Shown: piece after piece, positions 59,343-63,649 of the stretch | How the letters are laid out: every line of letters starts with the position of its first letter | How positions within the stretch are numbered: position 1 is the stretch's first letter | Position numbers and translations under genes: made by a program | From: Lachnospiraceae bacterium | GTDB taxonomy: Bacteria > Bacillota > Clostridia > Lachnospirales > Lachnospiraceae | Direction of reading: 5' to 3' | Assembly (NCBI GenBank): GCA_017557525.1 | Contig: JAFYYN010000173.1 | Coordinates: 1 to 63,649 of the forward strand | DNA length: 63,649 nt | The notes under the pieces: generated by a model | The model's database searches: none | Told to the model about the DNA's origin: nothing | The model's input: only the letters and a program-made list of their open reading frames with translations

Positions 59343-62021
59343 ATGGCAGCAAAAAAACAAGAAATATCCCTTGATTTTGCTTTTTCAGAATGGCTTTGGT
59401 ATTACTATAGTCAGAATCGAGGTAAAATTCGTTCAAGATATAGGCAACTTACAAAGAAATTTTTAGACTACAATGATAAAGCTAAGAATGCAGATGCTTT
59501 TCTTCGTCAACCACAATTTGAAGCTCTTGAAATGTATGTCTTTATAAAAGAATTTCTCGATAATATGCAAGTTTCTGAAATGTTCTACAAGTGGATTAAT
59601 CGTGAGGGAGACTTTTCTGATAGCTCCTACTACTCTATTCATAAAAGTGGACAGCAACTTTTACTTGACGCTGCCGGAAACGCTGAAGATCAGAATAAAT
59701 ATCTTTTCGAGCAAATGAAGGCATATCAAGAAGCGTATCCTAATTACATCTATGCACTTACAATGGGATTAGGAAAAACATATCTAATGGCAACTTGCAT
59801 TTTTTACGAATTTCTACTTGCAAGAACATATCCGAAAGATGAGAAATACTGTCACAATGCTTTAATTTTTGCACCTGATAAAACGGTTCTTCAAACATTA
59901 CATAGTATCGTTACTTTTGATAAATCAAAAGTCGTTCCACCAGAATATGCATGGATTTTAGATTCAAATATTAAATTTCATTTTCTTGACGACACTAATA
60001 TTTCACTTGATACAGTTAACGATTCAGATTATAATATCATTATTTCGAATACTCAAAAAATCATCGTTAAGAAAAAACATAAGGAACCATCAGCCAAAGA
60101 ACGACTTTATAAGATGCCGGCTGCTTTAAGTAAGTTAAAACCGTCTGATGATGTTATACTCGATGAAACAGCTCTAAAGGACAACATACGATTTAAAAAG
60201 CTTTGCAGATTGCCACAACTTGGTGTTTATGTTGATGAAGCACACCATCTGTTTGGTTCTGAACTTGAAAAGTCATTACGAAGAGGAAAAAAGGATGATG
60301 ATGATTCAGGGAAAACAAGTTTGCGAGGTACAATCAATATTCTTGCCAAAGCAACAAAAGTTGTAGCTTGTTATAATTTTACTGGAACGCCCTATGTAGG
60401 AAGTCAGATTCTCCCCGAAGTTGTTTATTCCTGTGCGTTGTATAATGCTATTCATAATAAATATCTAAAGCAAGCTGATCCACATGGATATGAGAATGTA
60501 AAAAATGAGGATTTTCTGCGTGAAGCTATTTCAACTTTCCTTGAAAAATATGGAGGACAGAAATATGAATATTTAAATCCTAAGATGGCAATTTATGCTG
60601 CTTCTATTGATGAAGCTGAAAATGTAGTAAGACCGACTGTCGAAAAGATACTTAGCGATTTAAACTATGACACCAACACTATACTTGTAAATAATGGAAA
60701 TACAAAACATAGTGACATCAAACTGTTCTACGATCTCGATGTTCCGAACTCTGAAGGTGACAAAAAGCAATTTATTATTCTTGTTGGAAAAGGCACAGAA
60801 GGATGGGATTGCCGTTCGCTTTTTGCTGTTGCTATGTTCAGAAATCCAAACTCAGCAACATTTGTACTTCAAGCCACAATGCGTTGTATGAGACAAATCA
60901 CAGATACTCAACAAACAGCTTCGATTTTTCTTTCAAAAGAGAACTGGGATATTCTGAATTTAGAATTACATAACAACTTCGGCATGAGTATTGAGGATTT
61001 AAGCATTCCTAATAGTAAACCCAAACGCAGATGTGAAGTTCGTGTCCTTCCTCCACCAAGAATAATAAAACTTAAATTTGTTTCACGCACTTACAAATGT
61101 GTTGAACTTAAACCTACTGAACCAATAAATTTTAACCTCTCAGCATTAGATTTAGAAAAATATAAAAGTTATGTTTATACTAAGGAAAGCATTACAAGTG
61201 AAAATGGCGTAATAAAAACAGAAGCAAATCATATTAGAACTAAAACCAAGTATAGTAAAATTACACTTGTAGCTGAGTTGTCAAGATACCTTAATATTCC
61301 TTGCATAAAGCTTTCAAGAATCATATCAAACTCAGTTGATGGTATTGATAAAATATTAGACCTTGTTAATGAATATAATTCGATAATTGAAGAAGTTATA
61401 ACTCCTTGTGTGTTCAGATACTTATATAAACTTGAATCGGAGGATAACTATTTTGAAAAAGAAGTAACTCTTTTAAAAGCTCCTAAAGATCCCGATTATT
61501 ACGAATTTCATGCCCAAGACAATATGATTGTTACAAAACAGTCGAATGATTTTTCAAAAGAAGATATAAAAAAATCATTTCATGCAGATACGTATTGTTT
61601 TGATTCCAATCCTGAACGAAGTCTTTTCTATCAATATATAAAGAGTGATAAAGTAAAAGAAATATATTTTACAGGTATGTTTACGTCTAATCACTCTGAC
61701 TTCTCTGTTTATTACTATGATCCAGATTCAGGTAGGTTAAGGAAGTATTATCCTGATTTCTTAGCCAAAATGAATGATGATACTTACCAAATTATTGAGG
61801 TTAAACAAGATAACATGATAGAAGATTCGGTTGTAAATGCTAAAAAACTGGCAGCGGAACAATTAGCTTCTGCAAATAAAATGAAGTATATTATGTTTCC
61901 GGGAAAAGTTGTTACCGATATGGATATTATTAATGACGTGCCGTTTGATTTATCACCAAAAGAAATGTCAGAACTCCGTAATAATCGAAAGTATTCAAAC
62001 ATGAGTTCCGACACATTGTAG
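59343..62021 (+). CDS. Type III Res-like helicase-nuclease
   Basis: 892 aa from MAAKKQEISLDF. Superfamily 2 helicase: MGLGKTYLMATCIF (about residue 140), VDEAHHLFG (about 297), FTGTPYVGS, GKGTEGWDCRSLFAVAMFRN (about 482) and QATMRCMRQI. The C-terminal segment DFLAKMNDDTYQIIEVKQ is a PD-(D/E)XK nuclease motif, as in type III restriction subunits. With the Mod-like gene it would make a type III-like restriction system; the extra UvrD-nuclease is not part of the classical set. Confidence 0.85.
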   Translation: MAAKKQEISLDFAFSEWLWYYYSQNRGKIRSRYRQLTKKFLDYNDKAKNADAFLRQPQFEALEMYVFIKEFLDNMQVSEMFYKWINREGDFSDSSYYSIHKSGQQLLLDAAGNAEDQNKYLFEQMKAYQEAYPNYIYALTMGLGKTYLMATCIFYEFLLARTYPKDEKYCHNALIFAPDKTVLQTLHSIVTFDKSKVVPPEYAWILDSNIKFHFLDDTNISLDTVNDSDYNIIISNTQKIIVKKKHKEPSAKERLYKMPAALSKLKPSDDVILDETALKDNIRFKKLCRLPQLGVYVDEAHHLFGSELEKSLRRGKKDDDDSGKTSLRGTINILAKATKVVACYNFTGTPYVGSQILPEVVYSCALYNAIHNKYLKQADPHGYENVKNEDFLREAISTFLEKYGGQKYEYLNPKMAIYAASIDEAENVVRPTVEKILSDLNYDTNTILVNNGNTKHSDIKLFYDLDVPNSEGDKKQFIILVGKGTEGWDCRSLFAVAMFRNPNSATFVLQATMRCMRQITDTQQTASIFLSKENWDILNLELHNNFGMSIEDLSIPNSKPKRRCEVRVLPPPRIIKLKFVSRTYKCVELKPTEPINFNLSALDLEKYKSYVYTKESITSENGVIKTEANHIRTKTKYSKITLVAELSRYLNIPCIKLSRIISNSVDGIDKILDLVNEYNSIIEEVITPCVFRYLYKLESEDNYFEKEVTLLKAPKDPDYYEFHAQDNMIVTKQSNDFSKEDIKKSFHADTYCFDSNPERSLFYQYIKSDKVKEIYFTGMFTSNHSDFSVYYYDPDSGRLRKYYPDFLAKMNDDTYQIIEVKQDNMIEDSVVNAKKLAAEQLASANKMKYIMFPGKVVTDMDIINDVPFDLSPKEMSELRNNRKYSNMSSDTL

Positions 62022-62038
62022 GAGATTGAAAATGAATA

Positions 62039-62056
62039 GTTGATACAAATATCAAC
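62039..62056 (+). repeat. 18-bp palindrome copy 22
   Basis: Exact consensus, 17 bp after the Res-like gene; right edge of the defence island. Confidence 0.9.
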
Positions 62057-62088
62057 AGTATAAAAGCCTATAAATAGGCAAAATGTTC

Positions 62089-62106
62089 GTTGATACAAAT
62101 ATCAAC
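62089..62106 (+). repeat. 18-bp palindrome copy 23
   Basis: Exact consensus, 50 bp after copy 22, the same start-to-start spacing as copies 5 and 6. Confidence 0.9.
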
Positions 62107-62156
62107 ATTTCCAATGATCAGATAAATGTTGTAGAGCAAAAGATTATGACATATAG

Positions 62157-62190
62157 AAAAAGAGCCTGCATTAAAACAGGCTCTTTTTTT
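62157..62190. terminator. Bidirectional terminator
   Basis: AAAAAGAGCCTG pairs with CAGGCTCTTTTT with T-runs on both strands. It separates the defence operon from the converging XRE gene. Confidence 0.88.
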
Positions 62191-62208
62191 CAAAAAAGTT
62201 TGATTGAT

Positions 62209-62628
62209 TTAAATAGCTTCAAGTACGGCAATTGCAGCACGAATTAATCTACGTTGTTTTCGGGAAAGAGGTGTTAAGTTACTATAGTAAGTCAAATTCT
62301 TAACTCTTTGTGAAAATGCTTCTACTTCAGAACGAAAGGTAGGTTCACTATTATCTGCATTTAATTTTTCAGCGGAAATAAGGTAGTTTCTTATCTCTTC
62401 CCTGACTACAGTCACGTCACAGTCCAACATACGGGCAATTGAATTTGCAACATCGTTCTCTTTCGGACGTCTAATTGAATCTATAAGGTATATGCCTGAA
62501 AGCCAATTATATATTGCATTTGGGGATATACCTAATTTATCGGCAGCTCCAGTAACGTGAATATTTTTTTCGTTCATTTTCTCTGCTAACCACTTGAATT
62601 CATAAAGATTTGAATTTAGCTTTCTCAT
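62209..62628 (-). CDS. HTH regulator, 139 aa
   Basis: N-terminal HTH: MNEKNIHVTGAADKLGISPN then AIYNWLSGIYLIDSI, an XRE-like domain with an insertion. The C-terminal half is helical and basic (LSRKQRRLIRAAIAVLEA). AGGAGG precedes the start. Its promoter overlaps a TACAG/CTGTA repeat, suggesting self-control. It might also read the TCACAAA-type operators. Confidence 0.72.
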   Translation of the reverse strand: MRKLNSNLYEFKWLAEKMNEKNIHVTGAADKLGISPNAIYNWLSGIYLIDSIRRPKENDVANSIARMLDCDVTVVREEIRNYLISAEKLNADNSEPTFRSEVEAFSQRVKNLTYYSNLTPLSRKQRRLIRAAIAVLEAI

Positions 62629-62656
62629 ATAGACCTCCTAATTCTATTTTAAAAAT

Positions 62657-62715
62657 TACAGACTTACAACCTGTAGTCCTGCAATTATTATAGTATTATT
62701 TCAAAGTATTGTCAA
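62657..62715 (-). promoter_or_regulatory. Promoter and operator of the 62628 regulator
   Basis: Minus-strand TTGACA (62710-62715), 17 bp, TATAAT (62687-62692). Downstream, TTACAG-ACTTACAA-CCTGTAG (62657-62675) is an inverted repeat in the 5' leader, a likely autoregulatory site. Confidence 0.7.
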
Positions 62716-62732
62716 GCATTAAATACAACTAA

Positions 62733-62750
62733 TTTTTCTTTTTCAGAAAA
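62733..62750 (+). repeat. Pyrimidine-rich intergenic motif
   Basis: TTTTTCTTTTTCAGAAAA, diverged copy. Confidence 0.4.
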
Positions 62751-62760
62751 GTTCGCAATA

Positions 62761-62809
62761 TTTGATAAAATCGCAACAATCGTTCATAAGAAAATTTGAT
62801 AAGTTCGCA
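62761..62809. repeat. Short direct repeats (iteron- or arm-site-like)
   Basis: TTTGATAAAATCGCA (62761-62775) and TTTGATAAGTTCGCA (62795-62809), 34 bp apart, with an extra AGTTCGCA just upstream. Could be arm-type recombinase sites or replication iterons; only two copies. Confidence 0.35.
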
Positions 62810-62824
62810 TGATAACGTAAAAAT

Positions 62825-62850
62825 CCCCGATTTTATGAGAAAAATCGGGG
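62825..62850. terminator. Terminator-like hairpin
   Basis: CCCCGATTTT (62825-62834) pairs with AAAATCGGGG (62841-62850), T-rich on both sides. Confidence 0.7.
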
Positions 62851-62873
62851 AATAAATTTTTTATATAAACCTC

Positions 62874-62902
62874 TTGACAATCACAAAAATTTGTGATATA
62901 AT
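62874..62902 (+). promoter_or_regulatory. Promoter of RNA E with TCACAAA operator
   Basis: TTGACA (62874-62879), 17 bp, TATAAT (62897-62902). The spacer is the palindrome TCACAAAAATTTGTGA. Confidence 0.82.
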
Positions 62903-62917
62903 GCAATTGTACTTAAT

Positions 62918-63023
62918 AAAAAAATAAACACTCCGCAGGGAGCATCAGGACGGCAATCCCGACACTCCCCGTCGCCAAACAGATGGTGAGACATCTGATT
63001 GACTTAGCAAAGTGGCTATTTGC
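62918..63023 (-). ncRNA. Predicted small RNA C (minus strand)
   Basis: About 105 nt from the promoter at 63030-63058 to a CTCC/GGAG hairpin (62931-62942) followed by a long T-run. Complementary to the middle of RNA E. Shares a core with RNA A. Confidence 0.6.
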
Positions 63024-63036
63024 GTGTATATTATAG
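62983..63036 (+). CDS. Possible 17-codon hydrophobic peptide in RNA E
   Basis: ATG GTG ... encodes MVRHLIDLAKWLFACIL, amphipathic to hydrophobic, stopping inside the -10 box of RNA C. No ribosome-binding site. Type I toxin-like in context only. Confidence 0.25.
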   Translation: MVRHLIDLAKWLFACIL

Positions 63037-63058
63037 CACGTTTATATAGTATTGTCAA
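63030..63058 (-). promoter_or_regulatory. Promoter of RNA C
   Basis: Minus-strand TTGACA (63053-63058), 17 bp, TATAAT (63030-63035), perfect consensus. Confidence 0.82.
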
Positions 63059-63106
63059 GCCTTTCAGTGTATGTTTCGCCGCATCTGCTGAAAGGTTTAC
63101 TTTTTG

Positions 63107-63508
63107 TACATAGTACATTCATTGAAACTTGACAAGCTTACAATGTGAAGCGTCCAACTATACAATTGTAAGATCATATCAAGATTTGAAGCGAATTTAC
63201 AGCACCTTATCCTTACGACTTTTAATAATGAAAGCAGTCACGAGTTAGTAACCTATTAGGAGTAGTCGGGAGAAAGAGCGATGATATGAGCCTGTTTAGC
63301 TATGCTAAATCAACTCTTAGAGTCCGTTAGGACCTATGTTTGCAAAGACAAGGCAGCAGTCACTGTTGTTACAAGTAACAACGTAAGACCTCATGAGCCT
63401 TAAAGGTGTATGTAATGCGGAAGCGTGATGAGTAATTCTTCGAAAGATTTTCAAAGGGTACGTGAATACCGGAGATAAAAAATAGGAGTTTTGTAAACGC
63501 AACCGAAA
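63107..63508. other. Noncoding, possibly structured region next to att
   Basis: About 400 bp without a credible gene. Contains TTTAGC-TAT-GCTAAA and GTTGTTAC-AA-GTAACAAC perfect hairpins, TCTT-CGA-AAGA, GGTA-CGTGA-ATACC, and GC content above its surroundings. It looks like a structured RNA, or the remnant of one (group II intron domain I or an omega-RNA are possibilities), but no family could be assigned. AGGCTCAT, the tRNA core, recurs here on the minus strand. Confidence 0.4.
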
Positions 63509-63649
63509 GCAAACGAACGTGGAAAATCACATTTTTTAATGTATATGAAAATCTGTCAGAGCACATACTGTGTTCTCTGACAGGTTCTCATGTAAAACAT
63601 TTTGGTTGCGGCGGCTGGATTTGAACCAACGACCTTCGGGTTATGAGCC
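63509..63649. repeat. Terminal direct repeat, right copy
   Basis: Identical to 1-141; see there. Confidence 0.9.
63603..63649 (-). tRNA. Partial initiator tRNA-fMet, right copy
   Basis: Same 47-nt tRNA 3' half as at 95-141, with encoded CCA, cut by the window end. Confidence 0.8.

Larger units (their letters stand above)
62909..63106 (+). ncRNA. Predicted RNA E (plus strand), antisense partner of RNA C
   Basis: Starts near 62909 from the operator-bearing promoter. It ends at a hairpin with arms CCTTTCAG (63060-63067) and CTGAAAGG (63088-63095) and a T-run. About 200 nt, with stable inner stems (GACGG/CCGTC, AGATG/CATCT). It holds only a 17-codon ORF and fully covers RNA C on the other strand. 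Confidence 0.55.

Noticed and set aside
63107-63508. Group II intron
   Set aside because: A few stretches recall intron domain I, but no domain V hairpin and no reverse transcriptase gene are present. Kept only as an unassigned structured region.
1-63649. Canonical chromosomal parS (TGTTTCACGTGAAACA)
   Set aside because: Not noticed anywhere on reading the window, so the ParB-like protein probably uses another site.

Overview
The window is a complete, low-GC integrative and conjugative element (ICE). Codon usage, strong AGGAGG ribosome-binding sites, TTGACA-17-TATAAT promoters and gene families (MobV relaxase, PrgI, VirB4, VirD4, TraX, TnpV-like, DUF3846, DUF5348) point to a gut Clostridia host, probably Ruminococcus/Oscillospiraceae-like. 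The genus is inference. The first and last 141 bp are identical and carry the 3' half of an initiator tRNA-fMet gene with its terminator. This fits a circular molecule, or an att-to-att record, of about 63.5 kb.

Layout. 0-1.2 kb: attachment site and tyrosine integrase. 1.3-9.1 kb: parA-parB, then a train of small, mostly membrane or unknown genes, a Lar-like zinc-ribbon protein, SSB and a lipoprotein. 9.2-24.3 kb: type IV secretion module (PcfB/DUF3801-like, VirD4, two pilin-like genes, VirB6-like, PrgI/VirB3, VirB4, membrane and surface proteins). 24.0-28.2 kb: regulators (XRE, GntR, XRE), macro domain, DUF5348, ASCH-like, nuclease-like and tandem winged-helix genes, interleaved with minus-strand small RNAs. 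28.5-40.6 kb: one 4049-codon polyvalent methylase/helicase that carries a TnpV-like gene overprinted in another frame. 40.8-46.8 kb: Cro-like regulator, zeta toxin-Toprim fusion, a hairpin-rich probable oriT, MobV relaxase, TraX. 46.8-49.3 kb: minus-strand operon of eight small genes, seven of them preceded by the same leader repeat. 49.4-52.6 kb: divergent promoter with three operators, a Cro-like gene, and proteins with RNA polymerase alpha-CTD-like domains, one also with a sigma-region-4-like HTH. 52.7-54.3 kb: nucleotidyltransferase-fold gene and serine recombinase. 54.6-62.0 kb: probable defence island (UvrD helicase-nuclease, type III Mod-like methyltransferase, Res-like helicase-nuclease). 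62.2-63.5 kb: XRE-type repressor, overlapping sense/antisense RNAs and a long noncoding, possibly structured region.

The most striking signal is an 18-bp palindrome, GTTGATA-N4-TATCAAC. It occurs 23 times, always in one orientation. Inside genes it always reads in the same frame (VDTNIN-type peptides). Three times it supplies the TGA stop of a gene. It is absent from the defence island, which it brackets, and from minus-strand genes. It looks like an element-wide protein-binding site, possibly for the element's own ParB. Other candidates for new biology are the overprinted TnpV-like gene, the alpha-CTD/sigma4-like proteins, the repeated leader of the small-gene operon, and a family of promoter-plus-terminator small RNAs.
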